21,330 nucleotides of DNA. Source: Anaerolineae bacterium. Lineage in GTDB: Bacteria; Chloroflexota; Anaerolineae; Anaerolineales; Villigracilaceae. The notes under the pieces were generated by a model. The model saw only the letters and a program-made list of their open reading frames with translations. It did not search any database and was not told the DNA's origin. Where the stretch lies: the NCBI GenBank assembly GCA_017303735.1, contig JAFLCF010000035.1, positions 1 through 21,330 on the forward strand, in the 5' to 3' direction. Positions 1 to 6,520 of the stretch are shown here, one piece after another; within the stretch, counting starts at the first letter, position 1, and every line of letters starts with the position of its first letter. Both the position numbers and the translations under genes were made by a program.

Positions 1-15
1 GCTTGAGATTCCATA

Positions 16-984
16 TTACACCAGCGCTTTGCTGATGGCTTTTCGGGGCGTGGCGTTGAGGTCGATCTCGATGGCGGAAAGCAAAATTTGAATCGCGAGG
101 ATCACAGAAAGAGTCGGCAAGATGACTGTGCCGGTGGGCGCAGCAATGCCCAACTCGGCGTACTGGATCCATTTGGTGATGCCAAAGATCAAACCAAAAA
201 GCAAAAGTGGAATGCCTGTTAATAAATAAACAGACATCATCGAAAAATCGAAGATGAAATATTTGAGGATAATGCGTTTGATGAGAGTGCGCGTGAGCTT
301 GTATGGAAATTCAAAAAGCACACGCTTGATCGAAAGGCTCGAAACTTCATTGCCATAACGTGCAGGGATGGTCACATCTTGTACGAAGGCATCGCGCAGA
401 TAAAGGCGCGAAAGCATGGAGGTTTCGAAATAGTAGCTTTTATCAATATGGTCGAGCGGAAGTTGCGCCAGCATCTCGGCTCGAATTGCAAAGTAGCCAT
501 TGGTGGGGTCAAAGATGTTCCAATACCCAGTAGCCGCTTTGGTTAGAAAACTCAAGCCGAGGTTGCCAATGCGCCGCACGATCGGCATCTGGCGCAATGC
601 GTCAAAATCTCGAAAACGGTTGCCTTTGGCATAGTCCGCTTCGCCAGTGATGAGCGGCGTAATGAGCGCCGGAATATAGTGCGGGTCCATTTGCCCGTCG
701 CCATCCACCTTAATTACAATTTCAGTGCCAAGCGCCAATGCCTGCTTGAAACCTGATACCATGGCACCGCCAACTCCCTGATTTTTCGCGTGGCGGATCA
801 AGATGATGCGTTTGTCCTTTTTCGCGGCGGCAGATACGAGATCGGCGCAGGAATCGGGCGAGGCATCATCCACGACGATGATGTGCCGCACAAAACGCGG
901 AATGCCCAACAGAACAGACCTGATCTCGTTCTCTGCCCGATATACAGGAATGACGACGGCGATCTTGAATTTCGAAAAATTCAT
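16..984 (-). CDS. GT2 family glycosyltransferase, DPM1-like (polyprenyl-phosphate sugar synthase type)
   Basis: Predicted 322-aa family 2 glycosyltransferase that would move a sugar from a nucleotide donor to a polyprenyl phosphate at the inner face of the membrane. Seen: the opening beta-strand VVIPVY, acidic VDDASPD (D39/D40), the donor/metal site KVDGDGQMDP (D94, D96) and YAKGNRF near 118-124, which together are the DPM1/DPMS-like GT-A pattern. The C-terminal ~90 residues hold two hydrophobic helices, starting at FDFSMMSVYLLTG and TVILPTLSVILAI. The frame is open upstream to 1305, but that extension has no GT2 character and overlaps the divergent gene at 1036. The ATG at 984 directly precedes the conserved fold, so I chose it, although no good Shine-Dalgarno precedes it. 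A TACAAT box lies just upstream, so leaderless translation is possible. The sugar and acceptor cannot be told from sequence. It could feed the GT-C-like enzymes further along, but that is inference. Confidence 0.88.
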   Translation of the reverse strand: MNFSKFKIAVVIPVYRAENEIRSVLLGIPRFVRHIIVVDDASPDSCADLVSAAAKKDKRIILIRHAKNQGVGGAMVSGFKQALALGTEIVIKVDGDGQMDPHYIPALITPLITGEADYAKGNRFRDFDALRQMPIVRRIGNLGLSFLTKAATGYWNIFDPTNGYFAIRAEMLAQLPLDHIDKSYYFETSMLSRLYLRDAFVQDVTIPARYGNEVSSLSIKRVLFEFPYKLTRTLIKRIILKYFIFDFSMMSVYLLTGIPLLLFGLIFGITKWIQYAELGIAAPTGTVILPTLSVILAIQILLSAIEIDLNATPRKAISKALV

Positions 985-1035
985 GCTTAAGATTGTAATC
1001 GAAAAGGTGATAGAATTTCCGCAAGGAGTACCTTC

Positions 1036-2187
1036 ATGGCTACCGGGGAACGCATTCTCATCGTTGATAACGACCCAGATATTACCGATCTGATCGGGCG
1101 ACAATCCCTGCAGCCGCTGGGGTATAAAGTGACAGTGGCAGGCGATGCTGGCTCTGCGATTAAACTCGCGGTTCAGACTCCGCCCGACCTGATTCTTGCG
1201 AACATTAATTTGCCTGGTTTGAGCGGCAAAGACCTGTTGGCGGCACTTACTTCTCAAAACATCAAATCTCCCGTGATTGTGATCGCAGAAAAAGGGCAGG
1301 AACATGATGCGATCCAGGCGTTTCGCCTCGGGGCGATCGACGTCATGTTCTGGCCCCTGCGCGACGCTGAAGTCGTTTCCATTGTGGAACGCGCCTTGCG
1401 CCAGACCCAGGAAACCCGCGAAAGACAGAAACTAGACCGCCAACTTAAGGCAACCAACGAGATCCTACAACGCCGTCTGCGCGATATGACCACCATTCTT
1501 TCGATCGCGAAGGCGGTCACGTCTGTGAGCGACCAGCGTTATTTATTCGACCGCATCCTCGAAAGCGCCATGCAATTGGGCGAAGCGGAGATGAGCTGGG
1601 TGATGCTGCGTGAAGAAAAGGGCAACCAATATATGTTGCGTGCCCAACGCGGATTGCCCGATGCCTGGTCCAAGAAAATGAACCAGCCGGTAGATGATGG
1701 CATCAGTTCGCTGGTGGCGCTTTCAGGCGAAAGCCTCTTCATGAATGGAACGCCTCTGCATAAGTTCAAGATCGCCGGGCTCGGAAAAGCCGCCGGTGTG
1801 GTGCCGATCAAGATCAAAAATGAAGTGATTGGTCTGTTGATCGTGGTGCGAAAAGAAGACGTGGAATTCGTGCGCGACTCTCAGACCATGCTCGAAGCCA
1901 TGGCAGACTATGCATCCATTTCGTTGGTGAATGCCCGGCTATTCCGTGCCCTCGAACAGGCGGCGGAAGGTGCGCGCACCAGCGAAAAGACTCGCTACGA
2001 GACGCTTGAGGCGCTGCGCAAGTTCATCCGTACCGAAGTGGAGGCTGGGACGTATCCGCTCAACCTGGTGTTGACGGAAATGCCCGGTGCCCTGAATCCA
2101 GATCAAAAGAAAGCGCTTGAAACTGTGAAAGCAGCGTTGGATCGGCTATTAAGCGCTTCTGAAAATACGATCTCCAAACAAAAGTAA
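1036..2187 (+). CDS. Pseudo-receiver + GAF domain signalling protein
   Basis: A 383-aa cytoplasmic protein with an N-terminal receiver-like domain (about 5-125), a coiled linker (about 125-150) and a GAF domain (about 153-305), ending in a helical tail. The receiver fold is obvious (RILIVDNDPDI, then DLILANINLPGLSG, then PVIVIAEKG, then VMFWPL). However, the phospho-acceptor Asp is Asn56, the second acidic-pocket residue is Asn12, the switch Thr is Ala84 and the conserved Lys is Trp106. It therefore should not be phosphorylated in the usual way and may act as a binding or dimerisation module. The GAF domain would bind a small ligand or a partner. There is no DNA-binding or catalytic output domain. 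Start ATG 1036 has AAGGAG 7 nt upstream. The gene ends 20 nt before the histidine kinase at 2208, so the two are probably co-transcribed. Confidence 0.88.
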   Translation: MATGERILIVDNDPDITDLIGRQSLQPLGYKVTVAGDAGSAIKLAVQTPPDLILANINLPGLSGKDLLAALTSQNIKSPVIVIAEKGQEHDAIQAFRLGAIDVMFWPLRDAEVVSIVERALRQTQETRERQKLDRQLKATNEILQRRLRDMTTILSIAKAVTSVSDQRYLFDRILESAMQLGEAEMSWVMLREEKGNQYMLRAQRGLPDAWSKKMNQPVDDGISSLVALSGESLFMNGTPLHKFKIAGLGKAAGVVPIKIKNEVIGLLIVVRKEDVEFVRDSQTMLEAMADYASISLVNARLFRALEQAAEGARTSEKTRYETLEALRKFIRTEVEAGTYPLNLVLTEMPGALNPDQKKALETVKAALDRLLSASENTISKQK

Positions 2188-2207
2188 ACAGGAACTTGAT
2201 TGCACTG

Positions 2208-3656
2208 ATGGCAAAACAGGACTTTATTCTGCTGGCAATGAATGCATCGCCGCTATTGGATTTAATGGCGAAGGCATTGGGTGAGCATGGGTTTGAAGTG
2301 ACGATGGTACACGATGCATCTGCATTGGAGCAATCGGTCCAGCAATCCATTCCAGCATTGATCATTATTGGTGAGAATTTAAGTGGCGGCGATGCCTTCT
2401 CCGTTTCTGCAGGGATCCTGGAAAAGTTTCCCTCCATGCCGATCATTTTTTATACAGAAAAAGATTCTCCACAAACAGCTGCTCAGGCGATCAAAACAGG
2501 CATCAGCGGATATCTTCACCAACCGTTGCAAGCAGGCGATATTGTGCAGGAAGTGGAACGCAGCCTGAACCGCGCCCGAAAGCTGGGAGATTGGCTGCGC
2601 CGCGAGGTGAAGCGCAACACGGCGTCGCTGGAACAAAAGGCAAAGATATCGGAAGCAGAACGGGTCAAGTTGGAGGCGATCATTTCCAACATCCAGGATG
2701 GCGTGCTCGTGCTGGATGAGTATCATCACATCCTGCTCGCCAACCGTACCATCTATGAGACCTTCAACCTGAATGGAACGCCGATCTTGGGGATGTTCGT
2801 GAAGGATGTCATTCCCAATGCCGATCTGAGTGCTTTGATCGACCGCGCACAGAAGGGCGCTCTGAAATATCATGAGATCAACTTCGATGATGGGCGGGTC
2901 TACAATGCGCAATATACGCCTCTGCCGCGCATCGGCAGCGCCATAACCATGCAGGATATTTCCTACTTGAAAGAGATCGACCGACTGAAGAATGATTTTG
3001 TTCATACGGTGTCTCATGACCTGCGTTCTCCGCTCACTTCGGTTCTCGGTTATATGGAGTTGATCGAGCGTACCGGTCCTTTAAATGAATCACAGCATGA
3101 ATTTTTAGGGCGGCTGCAAGCCAGCGTCCATCATATGACCGGGCTTGTAAATGAATTGCTCGATCTGGGTCGGCTTGAATCTGGCTTCGATACCCGCCGT
3201 GAGGCGGTTTACCTGGATAACATGCTCGAGTATTCGCTGAATGTCTTCGATAATCAGATCAAGAAAAAGAGAATCCATCTGACATCTGAAATTGCCGGAG
3301 ACCTGAAACCGTTACGCGCCAACCCGATCCGTATTCGTCAGATGATCGATAACCTGGTGGGGAATGCCATCAAATACACGCCCGATGGCGGCTCTATAAA
3401 GGTGAGTATGAATATGCAGGAGAGTCAGATCATCTTTCGTGTGGCAGATAGCGGACCGGGCATTCCACCCGATGAGCAGAACCGCATCTTTGAGAAATTC
3501 TTCCGCGCATCAAACCGTCCTCAGGCAGTGGAAGGTACCGGGCTGGGGCTGGCGATTGTCAAATCCATTGTCGAAAGTCATCAGGGACGTGTTTGGGTCG
3601 AATCTAAAGTGGGGATTGGCTCAACCTTTATTGTTCTTCTCCCCACCCACGAGTAA
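2208..3656 (+). CDS. Hybrid-type sensor histidine kinase: pseudo-receiver, PAS, HisKA, HATPase_c
   Basis: A 482-aa soluble sensor kinase with no membrane segment. Residues 5-120 resemble a receiver, but the usual acidic pocket is MN (11-12), the phospho-acceptor position is Gly55 and the conserved Lys is Gln105; Thr83 is kept. A PAS domain follows (about 154-256), then the HisKA H-box SHDLRSP with phospho-acceptor His270. The HATPase core is complete: N-box DNLVGNAIKYT (381-391), DSGPGIP (414-420), IFEKFF (427-432) and GTGLGLAI (443-450). The kinase therefore looks active even though its own receiver is not. ATG 2208 was chosen (MAKQDF). An in-frame TTG at 2196 is only 2 nt from the AGGA at 2190-2193, too close to use it, while ATG 2208 is 14 nt away, which is rather long. 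It shares an operon with the GAF protein upstream and ends before a strong hairpin. Its response-regulator partner is not in this unit. Confidence 0.9.
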   Translation: MAKQDFILLAMNASPLLDLMAKALGEHGFEVTMVHDASALEQSVQQSIPALIIIGENLSGGDAFSVSAGILEKFPSMPIIFYTEKDSPQTAAQAIKTGISGYLHQPLQAGDIVQEVERSLNRARKLGDWLRREVKRNTASLEQKAKISEAERVKLEAIISNIQDGVLVLDEYHHILLANRTIYETFNLNGTPILGMFVKDVIPNADLSALIDRAQKGALKYHEINFDDGRVYNAQYTPLPRIGSAITMQDISYLKEIDRLKNDFVHTVSHDLRSPLTSVLGYMELIERTGPLNESQHEFLGRLQASVHHMTGLVNELLDLGRLESGFDTRREAVYLDNMLEYSLNVFDNQIKKKRIHLTSEIAGDLKPLRANPIRIRQMIDNLVGNAIKYTPDGGSIKVSMNMQESQIIFRVADSGPGIPPDEQNRIFEKFFRASNRPQAVEGTGLGLAIVKSIVESHQGRVWVESKVGIGSTFIVLLPTHE

Positions 3657-3682
3657 ATTCTACAGAACAAATACATTAAAAT

Positions 3683-3713
3683 GCTGACGCCGGGCTGTTC
3701 ACCCGGCGTCAGC
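3683..3713. terminator. Bidirectional hairpin terminator between convergent units
   Basis: A perfect 12-bp GC-rich stem (GCTGACGCCGGG with its complement) and a 7-nt loop lie between the histidine kinase (+) and the DNPH1-like gene (-). The + side is followed by a short TTTCG, and the - side runs into the T-rich ATTTTAATGTATTTG. It probably serves both units and is better as a terminator for the minus strand. The rest of the gap (3714-3843) holds an imperfect GGAGAC/GTCTCC pairing and nothing else I can support. Confidence 0.8.
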
Positions 3714-3843
3714 TTTCGCCAAAGGAGGAGACAGATTTTCGTGTTGAGATGTCTGCGACCGTCTCCAAAATGATGTTAATCCATGCCATCCTTTTTGGGC
3801 ATCGTCATATGTCACCGATCAAGGATGATGAAACACATATAGT

Positions 3844-4254
3844 TTAACGAGCAGCCAGAAAACTCCGTGCATGGGCAAGTGCTTCGTCCAAGGTGGAATA
3901 CACTCTCATTTCAAGGCTTGGGTTGCCGGTGATCATTTTCGAAACACGGCGCTCCACATGAGCCAGACAAAGCACAGGCTTGCCAGCGTTCAACGCATAC
4001 CCGATCTCATAGCCAACGCCATGCGAAGGCACGCCCACTTCGGCGATCAGCACGTCACATTCCCGTATCCATTTCACATCGCGTTCGTACACATCTCGCG
4101 GGGTGAGCATTCGTTCCCCATGCATGGACTCAGATTTGGCAAGATGCGAGGTGGGAATAATATGCCCATCAGCTTCAAGCGCAGCGACAAAACTCTTGTA
4201 GAACGACTCGAGTTCACGCCCGCCAGTGATGGAGCAGGCAAAGTATATGTTCAT
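3844..4254 (-). CDS. 2'-deoxynucleoside 5'-phosphate N-hydrolase, DNPH1/Rcl-like
   Basis: A 136-aa protein of the nucleoside 2-deoxyribosyltransferase superfamily that matches the DNPH1 (Rcl) pattern. That family cleaves the N-glycosidic bond of deoxynucleoside monophosphates to give a free base and deoxyribose 5-phosphate; human DNPH1 removes hydroxymethyl-dUMP. Seen: YFACSITGGRE at the N-terminus (phosphate/sugar site), DVKWIRECDVLIAEV in the middle, VPSHGVGYEIGYAL carrying the expected catalytic Glu of the GYE motif, and VLCLAHVERRVSKMITG. The ATG at 4254 overlaps the TGA of the upstream membrane-protein gene (ATGA), indicating translational coupling. The longer upstream frame to 4359 has no family character. 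It is the last gene of the ssb-led row and ends before the shared terminator. A general deoxyribosyltransferase role cannot be excluded, but the length and motifs favour the hydrolase branch. Confidence 0.8.
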   Translation of the reverse strand: MNIYFACSITGGRELESFYKSFVAALEADGHIIPTSHLAKSESMHGERMLTPRDVYERDVKWIRECDVLIAEVGVPSHGVGYEIGYALNAGKPVLCLAHVERRVSKMITGNPSLEMRVYSTLDEALAHARSFLAAR

Positions 4255-4862
4255 TTTTTTGGTAGTTTGGAGAGGATGGAAATATCGCGCCGGTGTTGAG
4301 GTGCAGCGACCTCGCCGCCATGGCGCAGGCTGTCCATCTCCGCACTGAAGCGCATCCAATCTTCCACGAGGATGATGATATGCGGAGACTTGTCTTTGAA
4401 AAAGAGCGGGGAAAGAAACAACCTGAGCATGCCCTGAGACATGGGCAGCGAACTCACGTCGATCACAATGGCGGTCATTTTGGCAAGCGGTGAAACAATA
4501 TCTTGCAGAGATTGCGAAATGCTTTTCGGCGGAAAGATCGAACCGAGATTGGCTGTAGTGGTACGGCGGACCCGTTTATATGAAATATTCAAACGCAAGA
4601 AAGGGGTTACAAGCCGTAAGTGATCGGTGAACGGTTGCACATAGGCACTCTTACGAAGCAGGAACACCAACAGCCCGCCGATCACAGTAAACACTCCAAG
4701 GACGGCAAAGGTCAGCCAGCGCCAATCTTCATACCCCCAGCTTCGCAATGCCCATGCCAGCCCAAGCATCGCCACCCCCAGCGCAAAAACCGCTGTCCAC
4801 CAGCGGCTCATCATTGCAGTAAAAATGACCAATGGATAGCGGCGTCCGCCTTTGGCTGCCAT
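4251..4862 (-). CDS. Two-helix membrane protein with a cytoplasmic domain, unknown function
   Basis: A 203-aa protein I do not recognise with certainty. Seen: a short basic N-terminus and two transmembrane helices close together (about 21-40 and 48-70), typical of a hairpin membrane anchor. A soluble domain follows, beginning AYVQPFTDHLRLVTPFLRLNISYKRV, whose alternating beta pattern and post-helix position recall bacterial PH-like (bPH) domains; this is a weak resemblance. The second half (about 125-200) has VIDVSSLP and HIIILVEDWMRF, suggesting a further alpha/beta segment, then a basic tail. The start is 2 nt downstream of the translin-family stop, and the TGA overlaps the start of the DNPH1-like gene, so it is firmly embedded in the operon. 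It may tether a nucleic-acid or nucleotide process to the membrane, but that is inference from position only. Confidence 0.75.
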   Translation of the reverse strand: MAAKGGRRYPLVIFTAMMSRWWTAVFALGVAMLGLAWALRSWGYEDWRWLTFAVLGVFTVIGGLLVFLLRKSAYVQPFTDHLRLVTPFLRLNISYKRVRRTTTANLGSIFPPKSISQSLQDIVSPLAKMTAIVIDVSSLPMSQGMLRLFLSPLFFKDKSPHIIILVEDWMRFSAEMDSLRHGGEVAAPQHRRDISILSKLPKK

Positions 4863-4864
4863 GA

Positions 4865-5554
4865 CTAATCGTCCTCATCCATATTGGGCAGCGGTTCGCT
4901 TCCTTCTGGACCTGGAGCCTGTTCGCCATTCATTTGGCTTAATAGCCGCCCGATAGCTTTTTCAAGATGACCTCCGCGCAGGCTGAAGGTGATGTCGCCG
5001 CGAGTCTTTTCGATAATGCCGCGTGCCAGGTCGGTTTGGCGGCGTAATCCGTTGGTGATGGCGTCGGGGTAATCCATGGTCACCAGAATGGAATAGATAT
5101 CATCCATCACACCCATCAGGCGTTCGGCTTCGCTCGAATATCCATGCCGCAGAATGTCGAGCGTGCGGCGGCGCAATTCACCGACGACTTCCGCTAACCC
5201 GTTGAGAAAGGTTGCGGGTTCAACGCCCAGCTCCTCTGGAGTCGGAAGCGGCTGGCTTTTGATCAAGGCGCAGGTCACGTTCGCTTCCACAAATTCCTTG
5301 AGCGCATCCTGTGTGTATCCCGCGTGGAAGAGATCAGGGTATGAGACCAGGGAACCGCGTAACGTATCCGCGAGGCTCTTTGCTTCAAGCAATTGCGCCT
5401 GCATGGTTTCGATGTCATCACGGTGTACCGCACGGATGGCGAGCGAACAGGCGCGGGTTAACTGACGCGCCTGGGTAAGCGCCTGATCGCGTGCTGCGGT
5501 ACGGGCATCGAAATTTTTGCGGATCTGATCGGCAATGGATTCAAGCTTGTGCAT
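4865..5554 (-). CDS. Translin/TRAX family nucleic-acid-binding protein
   Basis: A 229-aa, mostly helical protein of the translin superfamily. Translin binds single-stranded nucleic acid as ring-shaped oligomers, and TRAX subunits add RNase activity. Seen: FDARTAARDQALTQARQLTRACSLAIRAVHR (about 15-45) as in archaeal translins, KEFVEAN (86-92), GLAEVVGELRRRTLD (119-133) matching the VADLTGELMR region of TRAX, and MDYPDAITNGLRRQTDLARG (160-179). The TRAX catalytic acidic triad would map to Glu87, Glu90 and Glu122 (Asp in human TRAX, Glu here), so nuclease activity is conceivable; that mapping is from memory of the family. The acidic C-terminal tail ends MDEDD. The gene lies 2 nt from DUF3467 upstream and 2 nt from the membrane-protein gene downstream, in a row headed by ssb. 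Start ATG 5554 has only a weak Shine-Dalgarno, consistent with coupled translation. Confidence 0.82.
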   Translation of the reverse strand: MHKLESIADQIRKNFDARTAARDQALTQARQLTRACSLAIRAVHRDDIETMQAQLLEAKSLADTLRGSLVSYPDLFHAGYTQDALKEFVEANVTCALIKSQPLPTPEELGVEPATFLNGLAEVVGELRRRTLDILRHGYSSEAERLMGVMDDIYSILVTMDYPDAITNGLRRQTDLARGIIEKTRGDITFSLRGGHLEKAIGRLLSQMNGEQAPGPEGSEPLPNMDEDD

Positions 5555-5556
5555 GG

Positions 5557-5892
5557 CTATTCTTTGGGTGGTTCGGGTGGTTGTTGGAACGGACGGAAGA
5601 GATTATCGGCGAGGGTCGAGTTGACCGGGACGTTGATCTCGCCATAGGCGGCTTCATACCGTGCAATATTTTCGGTGAGCGCCCGCATGAGCAGCTTGGC
5701 GCTGAGCGGGGTCATGACCACACGCGAGCGGATCCTTGCGCGCGTTTCGCCGGGCAGTAGATGGGCAAAATCGATCACAATGTCAGATGGTGAGTGGGCG
5801 ATGCGTGCCAGGTTGACGTATTGCGGTTCTACACCAGCCGGAAGCTCAAGAACGGGACCAGTTGGTTTTGGGGGAATGGGAGGAGTGTTCAT
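5557..5892 (-). CDS. DUF3467 family protein
   Basis: A 111-aa small soluble protein. The core EPQYVNLARIAHSPSDIVIDF, then LPGETRARIRSRVVMTPLSAKLLMRAL and ENIARYEAAYGEI, is the DUF3467 pattern, a family of about 100 residues with no established function. Both ends are proline-rich (PPIPPKPTGP and FQQPPEPPKE) and probably disordered. ATG 5892 fits the family start but has no recognisable Shine-Dalgarno. Instead, a perfect 31-nt palindrome lies 14-44 nt upstream, between this gene and ssb. The gene stops 2 nt before the translin-family start, so the two are likely co-translated. The context suggests a partner of SSB or the translin-like protein, but nothing in the sequence proves it. Confidence 0.85.
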   Translation of the reverse strand: MNTPPIPPKPTGPVLELPAGVEPQYVNLARIAHSPSDIVIDFAHLLPGETRARIRSRVVMTPLSAKLLMRALTENIARYEAAYGEINVPVNSTLADNLFRPFQQPPEPPKE

Positions 5893-5905
5893 GTTTTTTA
5901 GGAGA

Positions 5906-5936
5906 GGCCCTAAAGGTTTTTAAAACCTTTAGGGCC
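5906..5936. repeat. Perfect 15-bp inverted repeat between ssb and the DUF3467 gene
   Basis: GGCCCTAAAGGTTTT, one central T, then its exact complement. It has the shape of a terminator or attenuator stem, but with no true loop it would need to open 3-4 central A-T pairs. In the minus (transcription) direction it is followed by TCTCC and AAAAAA, not by a T run, so it is a poor intrinsic terminator for ssb. It could be an RNA-end stabiliser, a partial attenuator before the downstream genes, or one copy of a dispersed intergenic palindrome. Confidence 0.7.
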
Positions 5937-5947
5937 TTGTGAATTTA

Positions 5948-6376
5948 TTAGAACGGAATGTCATCTTCTGGCGGGAGTTCTGCCATTTCCATGCCACTGC
6001 CGCCTGCAATGGGTCCACTGGCGCCTTCATCGCGCCCTGAAAGGAATCGCACGGTGGAAGCAGTGACTTCAAAGGAGGCACCGGCTGTTCCGTCTTGCTT
6101 GCTCCAAATGCGCGGTCCGCCTGTTGCTTTATCAGGGGTGAGGCGTCCTTCGACCAAGACCTTGGAACCTTTCTTCACATACTGGTTGCAGATTTCAGCT
6201 GTCTTGCCCCAGGTGGACACGCGAAACCAGATGGTTTCCTTAACCTGTTCGCCGTTTCCGGACGTGTATTGGCGGTTGGTTGCGACCGAAAATGAAGTCA
6301 CAGCCTGCCCAGATGGCGTGTAGCGCATCTCGGGGTCTTTGCCGACATTGCCAACGATGATAATAGTGTGATACAT
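5948..6376 (-). CDS. ssb: Single-stranded DNA-binding protein
   Basis: A 142-aa SSB that coats single-stranded DNA during replication, recombination and repair, normally as a tetramer with one OB fold per subunit. Seen: MYHTIIIVGNVGKDPEMRYTPSG (strand 1 and the classic GNVGKDPE segment), VTSFSVATN, TIWFRVSTWGKTAEICNQYVKKGSKVLVEGRL, and a short glycine-rich linker from about 115. The C-terminal acidic tip ends PPEDDIPF, the partner-recruiting tail. Length is at the short end for bacterial SSB because the linker is short. Start ATG 6376 has AGGAGA about 9 nt upstream. It is transcribed divergently from the cytochrome gene and heads the row containing DUF3467, the translin-like protein, the membrane protein and the DNPH1-like enzyme. 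There is no rpsF or rpsR next to it, unlike the common arrangement. Confidence 0.97.
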   Translation of the reverse strand: MYHTIIIVGNVGKDPEMRYTPSGQAVTSFSVATNRQYTSGNGEQVKETIWFRVSTWGKTAEICNQYVKKGSKVLVEGRLTPDKATGGPRIWSKQDGTAGASFEVTASTVRFLSGRDEGASGPIAGGSGMEMAELPPEDDIPF

Positions 6377-6405
6377 GGGGGGAATCTCCTGTTGGGTTAA
6401 AGGTA

Positions 6406-6424
6406 CCCGTCGAAATACGACGGG
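6406..6424 (-). promoter_or_regulatory. Hairpin in the ssb 5' leader
   Basis: CCCGTCG, 5-nt loop, CGACGGG: a perfect 7-bp stem about 30 nt upstream of the ssb start codon and downstream of the proposed promoter, so it would be in the ssb mRNA leader. It does not cover the Shine-Dalgarno at 6385-6390. Its role is unknown; leader stabilisation or a protein site are options. Confidence 0.45.
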
Positions 6425-6442
6425 AGATGATATGACTTGTCC

Positions 6443-6471
6443 ATTTTACACCCGCTCTCGACTGTAAGAAA
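6443..6471 (-). promoter_or_regulatory. Possible ssb promoter
   Basis: Read on the minus strand: TTTCTT as a weak -35 (6466-6471), 17 nt, then TAAAAT as -10 (6443-6448). It points toward ssb and would give a leader of about 60 nt that includes the hairpin at 6406-6424. The -35 match is poor. Confidence 0.35.
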
Positions 6472-6520
6472 GTAATTTAAGGGATAGTCGTTAAGTTAAT
6501 ACAAAAGAGGAGATAAACAC

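Noticed and set aside
985..1305. Open frame extending the GT2 gene 107 codons upstream
   Set aside because: The extra part has no GT2 similarity, is not hydrophobic or signal-like, and overlaps the well-supported divergent gene at 1036.
3741..3773. Ten-codon GTG frame after an AAAGGAGG-like site in the gap after the histidine kinase
   Set aside because: It is 12 nt from the purine site, has no recognisable product and lies inside an imperfect hairpin region; too short to support.
4255..4359. Upstream extension of the DNPH1-like gene
   Set aside because: It lies inside the 3' end of the membrane-protein gene, and the family begins at the MNIYFACS start.
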